The translations under genes were made by a program, and so were the position numbers. 56,977 bases of DNA from Paenibacillus tyrphae (GTDB taxonomy: Bacteria > Bacillota > Bacilli > Paenibacillales > NBRC-103111). The notes under the pieces are model-generated. The model searched no databases, was not told the DNA's origin, and was given only the letters and a program-made list of their open reading frames with translations. The stretch is taken from assembly GCF_027925525.1 (NCBI RefSeq), contig NZ_BSDJ01000044.1, positions 1-56,977 on the forward strand, in the 5' to 3' direction. Below are positions 1 to 8,542 of this stretch, piece by piece (the first letter of the stretch is position 1; each line of letters begins with the position of its first letter).

Positions 1-1210
1 CGCCGCGCCGCCCGCGTGCCGCGCCCACTGCCGCATCCGCGTCGCCTCTGCGCCCGCGTACCGCGCCTTCACCCGTGTCGCCGCGCTCCGCCGCCGCTTT
101 GCCCGACCGCTTCGCGATCGTCGCTTTAATGCCCCGCTCGATCTGCTCCAGATACATCGCATCCCGCTGCGCGGCAAACGTAAAGGCTTTTCCCGTCTGC
201 CCTGCGCGTCCCGTCCGCCCGATGCGGTGAATGTAGCTTTCGGCATCGTGTGGGATGTCGTAGTTGAACACGTGCGTGATGCCTTCGACGTCGAGGCCGC
301 GAGCCGCGATATCGGTCGCTACGAGCAGCTGGATTTTGGCCTCGCGAAACCGCTTCATGACCTGCTCGCGCTTCGCCTGCGTCAAGTCTCCGTGTAGCTC
401 GTCGCAGGAATACCCGCGTTCCGCCAGCTCGTTCATCAGCTTGCTCGCTCGAAGCTTCGTACGGCAAAAAATCATCGCCAGATACGGATTCTCCTCGTCG
501 ATCAATTTACAGAGCGTTTCCAGCTTTCCACGGTCGGTAGTCTGAATCACGACCTGCTCGATTTCGTCCAGCGTCACGCGTTTCGATTTCACTTCGATTT
601 CAACCGGCTGCCGCATGTACTCTTTGGCCAGCTGACGGATGCGCGGAGGCATCGTAGCCGAGAACAGCAGCGTCTGTCTGCGGCTTGGGGTCACCGAAAT
701 AATTTCCACGACCTCCGGCAGGAAGCCCATGTGCAGCATTTGATCCGCTTCGTCCAGCACAAGAACGGACAGCTTGTGAAGCTGCACCGTTTCCCGGCGC
801 AAATGATCGAGGAGCCGTCCTGGCGTCGCTACAATAATATGTATATTTCCTTCCAGCTTGCGGATCTGGCGTTCGACATCCTGCCCCCCGTAAGCGGACA
901 GCACGCGCAAGCCTTTGAGCGGAGCCCAGCGCTTGATTTCTTCCGTAATTTGAATGGCAAGCTCACGGGTCGGAGTAACGATCAGCGCCTGCACGTTCGG
1001 GTTGCCGGGATTGACGTTTTCCAGAATCGGCAGCGCAAAAGCCAGCGTTTTGCCCGTGCCGGTCTGTGCTTGAGCGATGATGTCGTGGCCGGCAAGCGCA
1101 ACCGGAATCGCCTCGCTTTGGATCGGCGTCGGCTCGTTATATCCATGTTTTTGCATGGCCTCGGCCAAGTCGCTCCCGATCCCGAGCAGGGCAAAATTAT
1201 TTTTCTTCAT
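1..1210 (-). CDS. DEAD-box ATP-dependent RNA helicase (C-terminus cut by window edge)
   Basis: This is an ATP-dependent RNA helicase of the DEAD-box family, probably acting in ribosome assembly or RNA turnover, notably in the cold. About 403 codons are visible and no stop is reached, so the gene runs off the window. Reading from the start, I see the Q motif region TPIQSEAIP, Walker A AQTGTGKT, PTRELA, the DEAD box VLDEADQM, SAT in LFSATMP, and motif VI HRIGRTGRAG. After the helicase core comes a basic, Gly/Arg-rich tail with GRRG elements, typical of RNA-binding extensions in Bacillales helicases such as CshA. The ATG at 1210 is preceded by GAGGAG about 8 nt upstream. The opposite-strand reading frames here are shadows. 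Which paralogue (CshA, CshB, DbpA-like) it is cannot be fixed without the missing tail. Confidence 0.93.
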   Translation of the reverse strand, partial: MKKNNFALLGIGSDLAEAMQKHGYNEPTPIQSEAIPVALAGHDIIAQAQTGTGKTLAFALPILENVNPGNPNVQALIVTPTRELAIQITEEIKRWAPLKGLRVLSAYGGQDVERQIRKLEGNIHIIVATPGRLLDHLRRETVQLHKLSVLVLDEADQMLHMGFLPEVVEIISVTPSRRQTLLFSATMPPRIRQLAKEYMRQPVEIEVKSKRVTLDEIEQVVIQTTDRGKLETLCKLIDEENPYLAMIFCRTKLRASKLMNELAERGYSCDELHGDLTQAKREQVMKRFREAKIQLLVATDIAARGLDVEGITHVFNYDIPHDAESYIHRIGRTGRAGQTGKAFTFAAQRDAMYLEQIERGIKATIAKRSGKAAAERGDTGEGAVRGRRGDADAAVGAARGRRG

Positions 1211-1363
1211 TATATTATCTCCTCGTAATTCGAATTATTCTTCTAAGAGAACCTTCAATTATAAATGCAATTCTACAGGAACCGACGGCAAAAAGAAACT
1301 GCACGGGGCTGAAATAAGCCGGGTGCAGCCTGCTTTCCGCTGAAGCGATGACGGGACTGGGTC

Positions 1364-2077
1364 TCAATATTCCCGGCCGTTCCCTTCCGCTTGATTCGGG
1401 ACCGTAACGCCCGTACCGAACGTCTGTTCCATCATTTCCGCGAATTGGGCGCGGTACGGCTCCAGGCTTCTTCCGCTCCAACTGTCCTGCGCCATCCGGT
1501 TGAACGCGTTGACGACAACGCGGTTGGCCGAAATATAGACGTCATGTACCGTCGGCTGATTCAGGCGAATTTTTTCCGCGATCTTCTGCTTGAACAAATG
1601 CGACAAATGCTCATGGTGCATTTCCGTCTCGCCGCCGCTGCCACCGCTGATCAATTGGTCCGGCGGGGCATAATCGTTTTGATCTCCGTACGTGCTGTAC
1701 AACCCTTTGACCAAACCGTAATTATTGGTTTCCGTTCCCGCGACGTCGCCTCCCCGCGTCCCGCTGGCGGTGCTGTCCATCGTGATGGCGACATAGGCGG
1801 TGCTATCGCCCATCATGACGATCGCGCTGCTGACCCCGTCCATCGCGGCCACTTGATCGGACAAATGTTGATTCATCTCCAGTTTGGTTACTTTGTGGGA
1901 AACGGGGGCATACTGCTGCTGAGTTTGATAAGCGCGCGACGTATCTTGCCTTGGCATATCCCGCTTGCTGCCGTAATTCTGGGCGCTGTTGTAATCGTAC
2001 CATGAAAAGCAGCCGGTCATCGTCATCGCGAGGCCCAAGGCGGCCGCCGATCCGATCCATCGGAAATAACGCATCAT
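1364..2077 (-). CDS. YhcN/YlaJ-family sporulation lipoprotein
   Basis: A 237-residue lipoprotein. The N-terminus has a short basic region, a hydrophobic stretch and a lipobox ending TMTGC, with the lipidated cysteine at residue 23. The mature part carries the hallmarks of the YhcN/YlaJ spore lipoprotein family: a segment asking about self-assessed variation (SSAIVMMGDSTAYVAI), then a helix-rich region KIAEKIRLNQPTVHDVYIS, and VVVNAFNRMAQD. Family members are found in the spore inner membrane or coat region and affect germination or outgrowth in some species. The start has AAGGAGG six nucleotides upstream of ATG 2077; the next codon is also ATG (2074) and could serve. The gene is divergent from ctaC. 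I see no clear sigma-G/F promoter, but I did not test this rigorously. Confidence 0.85.
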   Translation of the reverse strand: MMRYFRWIGSAAALGLAMTMTGCFSWYDYNSAQNYGSKRDMPRQDTSRAYQTQQQYAPVSHKVTKLEMNQHLSDQVAAMDGVSSAIVMMGDSTAYVAITMDSTASGTRGGDVAGTETNNYGLVKGLYSTYGDQNDYAPPDQLISGGSGGETEMHHEHLSHLFKQKIAEKIRLNQPTVHDVYISANRVVVNAFNRMAQDSWSGRSLEPYRAQFAEMMEQTFGTGVTVPNQAEGNGREY

Positions 2078-2197
2078 GAGTGCCCTCCTTTGAAAATCTC
2101 CTTCTTAGGATTGATTATCGGGGACGAATTATGCGCAGGAAAGCGAGGTCCAAATGATGCATAAAAACACCGCTATATGGAAATAACCAAGTAGAGG

Positions 2198-2211
2198 CGA
2201 AAACGCTTAAT
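2198..2211. promoter_or_regulatory. Possible cre (CcpA) site upstream of ctaC
   Basis: CGAAAACGCTTAAT matches the catabolite-responsive element consensus TGAAANCGNTTNCA at the central positions but misses the first base and the last two conserved bases. It lies about 50 bp upstream of the ctaC -35 box. Glucose repression of the oxidase operon is known in Bacillus, so the place is sensible, but the match is weak. Confidence 0.3.
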
Positions 2212-2260
2212 CCCTAGCAAATAAAGAGTTCCGAACAATTTGTGAACTTCTTCAGATTCA

Positions 2261-2289
2261 TTGACAAAAAACGGGTCCGAATTTATAGT
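2261..2289 (+). promoter_or_regulatory. Sigma-A promoter of the ctaCDEF operon
   Basis: TTGACA (2261-2266) and TATAGT (2284-2289) are separated by exactly 17 bp, a near-consensus sigma-A promoter. It leaves a leader of about 75 nt before the ctaC start. The word TTCATTGACAA occurs here and again about 50 bp downstream (around 2307), a small direct repeat over the probable transcription start region. Confidence 0.75.
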
Positions 2290-2371
2290 TAATATGGTGA
2301 TTAGGTTCATTGACAAGTTATGACCTATGTTGATCGAAAAATATTTGCTTTATAAGGTGGGATTGATTAAG

Positions 2372-3379
2372 ATGATTCGATGGCAAAATCTGTGGCGGTT
2401 CATCCCTCTTTTTGGGTTGATGATGTTGCTGTTAACGGGGTGTGGAGACCAGACGATTTCCGCCTTAAAGCCAAGGGGGCCGGTCGCCAGAGATCAGCTG
2501 TTCCTCATGAAGCTCAGCTTCGGGATCATGCTTCTGGTTGTCGTGGTCGTTTTTGTACTTTATTTGTACGTCTTGGTCCGCTTCAGAAAGAAAAAAGGCG
2601 ACAAAGACATCATTCCGAAACAGGTGGAAGGAAGCCATACGCTGGAGATTATTTGGACGGTTATTCCGATCATATTGCTCCTCATTTTGGCCGTTCCTAC
2701 CGTACAGTACACATTCAAACTTTTGGAAGACCACAGAGACAACAAAGAAGCGCTGCATGTTAAAGTGACGGCTCACGCCTTCTGGTGGCAATTCGAATAT
2801 CCGGAGTTGGGGATCGCAACAGCCCAAGACTTAGTCATTCCGACAAACAAAAAGATCGCCTTCGAATTAACCGCTTCCGATGTGAAGCACTCCTTCTGGG
2901 TTCCGTCGCTCGGCGGTAAAATGGACACGAACCCGGGTAACACCAACGTATACTACTTGCAAGCAGACGAAGTAGATGTCTTCAAAGGAAAGTGCGCGGA
3001 GCTCTGCGGCGCCTCTCACTCCTTGATGGACTTTAAAGTGAAATCGATGGATCAAGCCGATTTCGATCAATGGGTCGCCAAAATGAAAACGCCTGCTTCC
3101 GTTCCGGCCGATGCTCAAAAAGGCGAACAGATCTTCAAAGACAACTGTTTGTCCTGTCACGCGGTTAACGCACAGGGACTCGGCGCGGGTCCTAACTTGA
3201 ACGGCTTTGCTTCCCGTGAGCTCGTTGCTGGCATTTTGCCGCACAACGATGAAAGTTTGAAGCAGTGGATTTCCGATCCTCAATCGGTGAAACCGGGCAA
3301 CAAAATGCCTCAAGTCGGATTGAAGGACGACCAAATCAATGATGTAATCAAATACTTGAATTCGTTGAAGTTAAAGTAA
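2372..3379 (+). CDS. ctaC: Cytochrome c oxidase subunit II with fused cytochrome c domain (caa3 type)
   Basis: Subunit II of the caa3 terminal oxidase. It takes electrons and passes them through the CuA centre to subunit I. The 335-residue protein has a lipoprotein signal (lipobox LLTGC, Cys24), two membrane helices (about 45-72 and 92-113), then the CuA domain with ligands His173, Cys208, Glu210, Cys212, His216 and Met219, all present. A cytochrome c domain follows, with haem motif CLSCH (Cys259, Cys262, His263) and a likely Met312 axial ligand. The fused cytochrome makes this caa3 rather than aa3. I chose ATG 2372 because AAGGTGG lies about 10 nt upstream and it gives a normal lipoprotein signal; an in-frame ATG at 2327 would add 15 residues of poor signal character. 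It heads the cta operon. Confidence 0.96.
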   Translation: MIRWQNLWRFIPLFGLMMLLLTGCGDQTISALKPRGPVARDQLFLMKLSFGIMLLVVVVVFVLYLYVLVRFRKKKGDKDIIPKQVEGSHTLEIIWTVIPIILLLILAVPTVQYTFKLLEDHRDNKEALHVKVTAHAFWWQFEYPELGIATAQDLVIPTNKKIAFELTASDVKHSFWVPSLGGKMDTNPGNTNVYYLQADEVDVFKGKCAELCGASHSLMDFKVKSMDQADFDQWVAKMKTPASVPADAQKGEQIFKDNCLSCHAVNAQGLGAGPNLNGFASRELVAGILPHNDESLKQWISDPQSVKPGNKMPQVGLKDDQINDVIKYLNSLKLK

Positions 3380-3409
3380 CGAGCATCGCGGAAAAAGGAG
3401 GTTTATACG

Positions 3410-5260
3410 GTGGCTCACGGACACACGGCAAAACGGTACACTGGGCTGATGGATTGGCTTACCACGGTGGACCATAAAAAGATCGGAATTTTATATTTGA
3501 TCGCGGGCGGGATCTTCTTCCTGATGGGCGGCATTGAGGCCATCTTGATCCGGATTCAGCTGCTTTACCCCGATCAGAAAATCTTCTTCGGAGATACGTT
3601 TAACCAATTAACAACCATGCACGGTACGACGATGATCTTCCTTGCGGCGATGCCGGTCATCTTCTGTTTTATGAATGCGATCGTACCGCTTCAGATCGGA
3701 GCTCGCGACGTAGCGTTCCCGTTCGTGAACGCACTGGGCTTCTGGTTGTTCTTCTTCGGCGGCTTGCTGCTGAACACCTCGTGGTTTCTTGGCGGCGCGC
3801 CGGCAGCGGGCTGGACGGCTTACCCGCCGCTTGCAGGCATCATTGACCCAACCGGGGTATTCAAGGGCGTAGACTTCTACGTTCTCGGCTTGCAGATCGC
3901 AGGTCTCGGTACGCTGATCGGGGGGATTAACTTCCTCGTTACGATCATCAACATGCGTGCGCCAGGCATGACTTACATGAGAATGCCAATGTTTACTTGG
4001 GCCGCGTTCATTACTTCTTTGCTCATTCTTTTCGCTTTCCCGGCCATTACGGTAGGCCTTGTCGAATTGATGTTCGACCGGATTTTTAGCGGCGCTTTCT
4101 TCGATGTGGCGAAGGGCGGTAACCCGGTACTGTGGGAACACCTTTTCTGGATTTTCGGGCACCCCGAAGTTTACATCTTGATTTTGCCAGCGTTCGGTAT
4201 CATTTCGGATATCGTGTCGACGTTCTCGAAAAAGCGTTTGTTCGGATATAGCTCCATGGTATTCGCTACGGCTCTTATCGGATTTTTGGGCTTCATGGTA
4301 TGGGCTCACCATATGTTTACGACAGGGATCGGTCCTGTCGGGGATGCGATCTTCGGGGTTGCTACGATGGCGATCGCGGTACCGACCGGGGTTAAAATCT
4401 TCAACTGGCTGTTTACGCTGTGGGGCGGTCAAATCCGCTTTACGACGGCTAACATTTTCGCAACGGCATTTATTCCGACGTTCGTTATGGGTGGTGTAAC
4501 CGGGGTTATGCTTGCCGTACCGGCAGCTGACTTCCAATATCACGATACGTACTTCGTCGTAGCTCACTTCCACTACGTTATCGTCGGTGGTCTTGTCCTC
4601 GCGTTGTTCGCAGCTTCGTACTACTGGTGGCCGAAAATGTTCGGCCGCATGCTGAACGAAACGCTTGGTAAAATTCATTTCTGGACTTTCTTTATCGGGT
4701 TCCATATGACGTTCTTCCCGCAGCACTTCTTGGGCTTGATGGGGATGCCACGCCGCGTGTTTACGTATCAGCCGGGCGTCGGGCTTGAACAAGGGAACTT
4801 TATCAGTACCATCGGCGCATTCCTGATGGGAATCGGGACGATCGTCTTCCTGATCAACTGCTTCTCTTCGCTGAGAAAACCGGTTACGGCTCCTGCAGAT
4901 CCGTGGGACGGACGTACGCTGGAGTGGACGATTCCTTCGCCGCCGCCGGAGTACAACTTCAAGCAAACGCCTCTGGTTCGCGGATACGATGCATTCTGGA
5001 AAGAGAAAATGGCAGGCAACAAAGAAATGACGCCGGCCGAACCGATCGGTTCGATTCATATGCCGTCGCCATCGATTCTGCCAATTCTGATGTCTATCGG
5101 TTTGTTTATTGCAGGGTACGGCTTTATGTACCATACGTATATTGTTAGTATCCTCGGTATCGGCATGACGTTAATCTGCATGTTCTTCCGTTCCGTCTAC
5201 GATGATCATGGATTCCATATCGAGCCGGAGGAATTAAACGATAAGGGGGCGAAGGCATGA
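3410..5260 (+). CDS. ctaD: Cytochrome c oxidase subunit I
   Basis: Catalytic subunit of the caa3 oxidase, holding haem a and the haem a3-CuB centre and pumping protons as O2 is reduced. The 616-residue protein has about 12-14 membrane helices and the family signatures: TMHGTTMIF near residue 65 (haem a ligand His), WIFGHPEVYILILPAFG (CuB His and the His-Tyr pair), and AHFHYVIVGG (haem a3 and haem a His ligands). The length matches Bacillus CtaD. It starts with GTG behind a strong AAAGGAGG, and its end overlaps the ctaE start by 4 nt (ATGA), indicating translational coupling. Confidence 0.97.
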   Translation: MAHGHTAKRYTGLMDWLTTVDHKKIGILYLIAGGIFFLMGGIEAILIRIQLLYPDQKIFFGDTFNQLTTMHGTTMIFLAAMPVIFCFMNAIVPLQIGARDVAFPFVNALGFWLFFFGGLLLNTSWFLGGAPAAGWTAYPPLAGIIDPTGVFKGVDFYVLGLQIAGLGTLIGGINFLVTIINMRAPGMTYMRMPMFTWAAFITSLLILFAFPAITVGLVELMFDRIFSGAFFDVAKGGNPVLWEHLFWIFGHPEVYILILPAFGIISDIVSTFSKKRLFGYSSMVFATALIGFLGFMVWAHHMFTTGIGPVGDAIFGVATMAIAVPTGVKIFNWLFTLWGGQIRFTTANIFATAFIPTFVMGGVTGVMLAVPAADFQYHDTYFVVAHFHYVIVGGLVLALFAASYYWWPKMFGRMLNETLGKIHFWTFFIGFHMTFFPQHFLGLMGMPRRVFTYQPGVGLEQGNFISTIGAFLMGIGTIVFLINCFSSLRKPVTAPADPWDGRTLEWTIPSPPPEYNFKQTPLVRGYDAFWKEKMAGNKEMTPAEPIGSIHMPSPSILPILMSIGLFIAGYGFMYHTYIVSILGIGMTLICMFFRSVYDDHGFHIEPEELNDKGAKA

Positions 5261-5880
5261 GTGCAGCACATCATGAAGCAGGCGGCGCTTTGCCACCTCA
5301 CGCAGAAACGGCAACTTTAGAAGGCAAAAATAAAGTTTTGGGCTTCTGGCTGTTCCTTGGCGGCGAGTGCGTACTCTTCGGTTCGCTCTTCGCCTCCTTC
5401 ATCGCACTTCGCAACCAAGTGCCGGACGGCCCGACGGCTCAGCATTTGTTCACGCTTGATTTGGTCGCACTGTCGACATTCATTTTGCTTACCAGTTCTT
5501 TGACCAGCGTGTTCGCCACCATGGCGCTGCACCGCAATCAGTTCCAAAAGCTTCAAGCCTGGATGGCCGTTACCGTATTGCTCGGTCTCGCCTTCCTGGG
5601 CCTTGAAATTTACGAGTTCGTACACTATGTCAACGAAGGTCATACGTTCTCGAAAAGCGCGTTCGCTACCTCCTTCTATACGTTGGTAGGCTTCCATGGC
5701 GCTCACGTGGCTTTCGGTGTCCTGTGGATCTCGCTTTTGATCATCAACGGCTTCAAAAAAGGCTTGACTGTAGTTACGGCGCCCAAATATTACGTCGCCG
5801 GCTTATACTGGCACTTTATCGACGTCATTTGGGTATTCATCTTTACGGTCGTATACCTGATGGGGAAGGTGGGTCCATAA
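5257..5880 (+). CDS. ctaE: Cytochrome c oxidase subunit III
   Basis: Subunit III of the caa3 oxidase, a five-helix membrane protein that stabilises subunit I and its proton uptake. It is 207 residues, usual for Bacillales CtaE. I see the conserved opening helix GFWLFLGGECVLFGSLFAS, the FLGLEIYEF segment with the membrane glutamate, the GFHGAHVAFG motif, and the closing YWHFIDVIWVFIFTVVY typical of the family. It overlaps ctaD by 4 nt and is immediately followed by ctaF. Confidence 0.96.
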   Translation: MSAAHHEAGGALPPHAETATLEGKNKVLGFWLFLGGECVLFGSLFASFIALRNQVPDGPTAQHLFTLDLVALSTFILLTSSLTSVFATMALHRNQFQKLQAWMAVTVLLGLAFLGLEIYEFVHYVNEGHTFSKSAFATSFYTLVGFHGAHVAFGVLWISLLIINGFKKGLTVVTAPKYYVAGLYWHFIDVIWVFIFTVVYLMGKVGP

Positions 5881-6195
5881 ATGAGCAACCAACACCATTC
5901 GTCGTCTGCCGGTGATCGTCATCGTTTGGAAGGTCCGAAGAATCACTACATCTCGTACATTATCTCCATCGTGCTCACGATGCTGGCATTTGCCGTCGTG
6001 CTGTACGGCGGGTTGGACCGTTCGTTTATCTTGTTCTTTATCGTCGGATTGGCGATTGTACAGATTATAATCCAATTGGCTTACTGGATGCATATGAAAG
6101 ACCGGGGACATTTCTTCCCGATTGTCGGATTGGCATTCGGCGCGTTTATCGCATTAACCGCGGTTATCATGGCCGTATATTGGGTTTGGTGGTAG
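5881..6195 (+). CDS. ctaF: Cytochrome c oxidase subunit IV
   Basis: The small bacterial subunit IV (104 residues) of the caa3 complex. After a polar, His-rich N-terminus come three membrane helices, about 20-40, 45-66 and 80-102. The motif QLAYWMHMKDRGH between helices two and three is characteristic of the CtaF/CyoD-like family. The ATG follows the ctaE stop codon directly (TAA ATG), so translation is probably coupled. A hairpin terminator follows the stop. Confidence 0.94.
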   Translation: MSNQHHSSSAGDRHRLEGPKNHYISYIISIVLTMLAFAVVLYGGLDRSFILFFIVGLAIVQIIIQLAYWMHMKDRGHFFPIVGLAFGAFIALTAVIMAVYWVWW

Positions 6196-6203
6196 GATAG
6201 AGG

Positions 6204-6238
6204 AGAGAGGAGGCTGCGTACGTAAGCCCCTCTCTTTT
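6204..6238 (+). terminator. Intrinsic terminator after ctaF
   Basis: AGAGAGG(A)GGCT at 6204-6215 pairs with AGCCCCTCTCT at 6225-6235 over 11 bp with one bulged A, followed by a short T run. It may attenuate rather than end transcription, because ctaG lies downstream on the same strand. Confidence 0.65.
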
Positions 6239-6315
6239 GCGTAACGGCAGACATTTTCACCGTTTCGACACAATTCCCGGCACAAGAACCGGGTTGGGAA
6301 AGGAGCATAATCGTC

Positions 6316-7185
6316 TTGGACCCTACGATGTCCCATGGAGGGCATGAAACCGGCCCTACGTTTGCTGCATTATGGAGCCCCGGTTTCTTGCTGCTGTTGA
6401 TTGTTGTCGGTGTATTATATACGCTCGCGGTAGGCCGTTGGCGTAAAGATTTTGCGGATAGTGAGCCCGTCACATTGAAACAAAAGCTGTGGTTCTGGCT
6501 CGGACTGGCTTTATGGTACGCGGCGGAAGGCAGCCCGCTTTCCTATTACGGCCATCACTACTTTTTCAGCGTTCATATGTTCCAGCAGTCGATTTTGTAT
6601 CTGGTCATGCCGCCGTGTTTGCTGCTTGGGCTGCCGGGGTGGCTGCTGCGTCCCGCGTTGAAAGGTCAAATGGCCAAACGGATTATGCGTTTCTTGACGA
6701 ATCCGCTGCTGTCGCTATTTGTATTTAACTTCATCTTCTCTATGTATCACATTCCGATGATCATGGATGCTTTGATGGCCAATGCCGCAGCGCTGTTCGT
6801 TTATAAAATCTTTTTCCTGTTGGCCGCCTTCCAAATGTGGTTCCCGGTGTTTTGCCCGTTGCCGGAATACAACAGCATGTCCGAGATGAAACGGATGGCG
6901 TACATTTTCGTGAACGGGATTTTGCTGACACCGGCCTGTGCGTTGATTATTTTCGCCAGAGATCCGATGTATGCGATGTACTCGGCCGTTCCGGAGCAGC
7001 TCTTGCTGCTGCCGATGCTCGACGATCAGCAGCTTGGCGGCGTCATCATGAAGATCGTCCAGGAGATTGTATATGGCATGGCATTGGGCTTTACCTTTTT
7101 CCGTTGGTATCGGAGGGAGCGCAAGCAGGATGACGAGCTGCCCGATGAGCCTTATTTTCCGGCAGGGAGCGCCAATCGGGCCTAA
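6316..7185 (+). CDS. ctaG: CtaG, cytochrome c oxidase assembly membrane protein
   Basis: Bacillus-type CtaG (caa3_CtaG family), a multi-helix membrane protein needed to form active caa3 oxidase, probably by supplying copper to the CuA or CuB site. The protein has 289 residues with about seven hydrophobic helices. Features include the segment SPLSYYGHHYFFSVHMFQQS with several His and Met residues suited to copper binding, and EIVYGMALGFTFF near the end. The start is TTG at 6316, chosen because AAGGAG lies about 11 nt upstream; the in-frame ATG at 6328 would be 23 nt away. It is not related to the alpha-proteobacterial Cox11/CtaG despite the shared name. Confidence 0.92.
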   Translation: MDPTMSHGGHETGPTFAALWSPGFLLLLIVVGVLYTLAVGRWRKDFADSEPVTLKQKLWFWLGLALWYAAEGSPLSYYGHHYFFSVHMFQQSILYLVMPPCLLLGLPGWLLRPALKGQMAKRIMRFLTNPLLSLFVFNFIFSMYHIPMIMDALMANAAALFVYKIFFLLAAFQMWFPVFCPLPEYNSMSEMKRMAYIFVNGILLTPACALIIFARDPMYAMYSAVPEQLLLLPMLDDQQLGGVIMKIVQEIVYGMALGFTFFRWYRRERKQDDELPDEPYFPAGSANRA

Positions 7186-7231
7186 TGGGCATGGTTGAAT
7201 GTTTATTGCAAAGTGAACGGGTGGGGTACAC

Positions 7232-7693
7232 GTGAAAATAGCGATTTTGCCAACGATCAGTACGTCTTTTATTGTAATTAGCGCCGTCTTTGTCGCGTTC
7301 GGCTGGTACCATATTGTGAAGGGGAACCGGGAAACGCACCAAAAGCTGATGCTTTGGGGCTCGGGATTTGCGCTGGCGTTCTTTCTGATTTATGCTAGCC
7401 GGACGATCTTTATCGGCAACACGTCCTTCGGCGGACCGGAGAATTTGAAGCTGGCTTATCATCTGTTTTTGTTTTTCCATATTACGCTCGCGACGCTCGC
7501 AGGTGTTTTCGGTATCGTCACGTTGCTGTATGCGTTCAATAAGAGGTTTGCCAAGCACCGCAAAATCGGCCGTTGGACGGCAGTCATGTGGCTGCTGACG
7601 GCGCCGACGGGTGTGGCCGTGTACATTTTGCTCTATCTATTGTACCCGGGCGGGGATACGAAGCCGATGATTGATGCGATTTTAGGGCTCTAG
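7232..7693 (+). CDS. DUF420 membrane protein of the cta locus
   Basis: A 153-residue protein with four predicted membrane helices, matching the DUF420 (YozB-type) family usually encoded beside ctaG. Several conserved His residues (WYHIVKGNRETHQKLM, LAYHLFLFFHITLA, KRFAKHRKIGRWTA) suggest a metal or haem role, by analogy with cytochrome oxidase accessory proteins; the exact role is not established. The start is GTG with GGTGGGG upstream. A strong bidirectional terminator follows. Confidence 0.88.
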   Translation: MKIAILPTISTSFIVISAVFVAFGWYHIVKGNRETHQKLMLWGSGFALAFFLIYASRTIFIGNTSFGGPENLKLAYHLFLFFHITLATLAGVFGIVTLLYAFNKRFAKHRKIGRWTAVMWLLTAPTGVAVYILLYLLYPGGDTKPMIDAILGL

Positions 7694-7709
7694 GCCGTTG
7701 TTGACTAAG

Positions 7710-7755
7710 AAGAGGCTGTTTGCCGAGTGGTGATGCTCGGGTGAACAGCCTCTTT
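7710..7755. terminator. Bidirectional terminator between convergent genes
   Basis: AAGAGGCTGTT (7710-7720) pairs perfectly with AACAGCCTCTT (7744-7754), and the loop holds a second small stem CCGAG/CTCGG. It sits between the DUF420 gene and the oppositely oriented methyltransferase gene, with short T or A runs on each side. Confidence 0.75.
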
Positions 7756-7771
7756 GCTATGCAGGGAGCGC

Positions 7772-8458
7772 TTAATAATGCTTGAACCAGATGCCAGCGC
7801 ATTCAGGAACGGACGTCGAGCCTTTTGCGACGACTTGGGAAGCCAGTTCATCGCCGAAGAAAAAGCGGGTTAGTTCTTCCGCTTCACTCAGGCTCTCGAA
7901 TGTATAATCCGAGCGAATCCATTGGTGGGTAAAGCCATACTGCCGCTCCAAAGCCGCATAATATTCCAAGAGAAAATCGGGCGGATTCGGCGTTTCGAAG
8001 CCTGTGCCCATCGTTTCGAAGATGATCACGGTTCCGCCGGGACGAAGCACCCGGTTTATTTCCTGCTGAATGCGCTCCAGGTTGGACGTCCACAGCGGAT
8101 CGTTGCTGTTCGTCAAGTAGCACAGGCTCCAACCGGAAACGATCAAGTCCGCGCTGGCGTCCGGCAAGGGCAGCTCGCGGTGATCCGCGACGACTGTGTG
8201 CAGGCGGGGACGGTCCGCTTCAGGGATGCGCTCCTTCAAGACGTCCAGCATCGCGGCGGATGCATCGGTTGCCGTCAGCGACCGCGCTTGTCCGATCAAG
8301 GCGGACGTTAACCTGCCGCTTCCGGCGCCCAGATCGACGATGTCGAGACCTGCGAACGGCTTGATGGAATGCACGATATGCGTTAATTCGGGTTGCTTGC
8401 TGATTAAGCGGTCGTAGCGCCCCGCTTGCTCGGCATAAATTTGATCATGATTTGGCAT
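7772..8458 (-). CDS. Class I SAM-dependent methyltransferase
   Basis: A 228-residue methyltransferase of the Methyltransf_11/25 type. The SAM-binding motif I is VDLGAGSGRLT, followed by an acidic residue region TATDASAAML (motif II) and a post-motif LIVSGWSLCYL. The acceptor cannot be told from the sequence; small-molecule methylation is most likely. I chose ATG 8458 because AAGGAGAGG lies about six nucleotides upstream. An in-frame start at 8503 would add 15 residues without a ribosome binding site. The gene lies about 85 nt downstream of the isomerase-like gene and may share its transcript. Confidence 0.82.
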   Translation of the reverse strand: MPNHDQIYAEQAGRYDRLISKQPELTHIVHSIKPFAGLDIVDLGAGSGRLTSALIGQARSLTATDASAAMLDVLKERIPEADRPRLHTVVADHRELPLPDASADLIVSGWSLCYLTNSNDPLWTSNLERIQQEINRVLRPGGTVIIFETMGTGFETPNPPDFLLEYYAALERQYGFTHQWIRSDYTFESLSEAEELTRFFFGDELASQVVAKGSTSVPECAGIWFKHY

Positions 8459-8542
8459 AAGTACCTCTCCTTCATCGTATGTCGGTGCACCGATAGCGTA
8501 CACCTTTCCGTTACGTGAAGGTCAAGGGGGCATTCATTTCGC

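Noticed and set aside
3608..5134. A 508-codon open frame antisense to ctaD
   Set aside because: Composition is Arg/His/Glu-rich with no recognisable domain, no ribosome binding site, and it lies wholly opposite a conserved gene. High-GC codon use creates such shadows.
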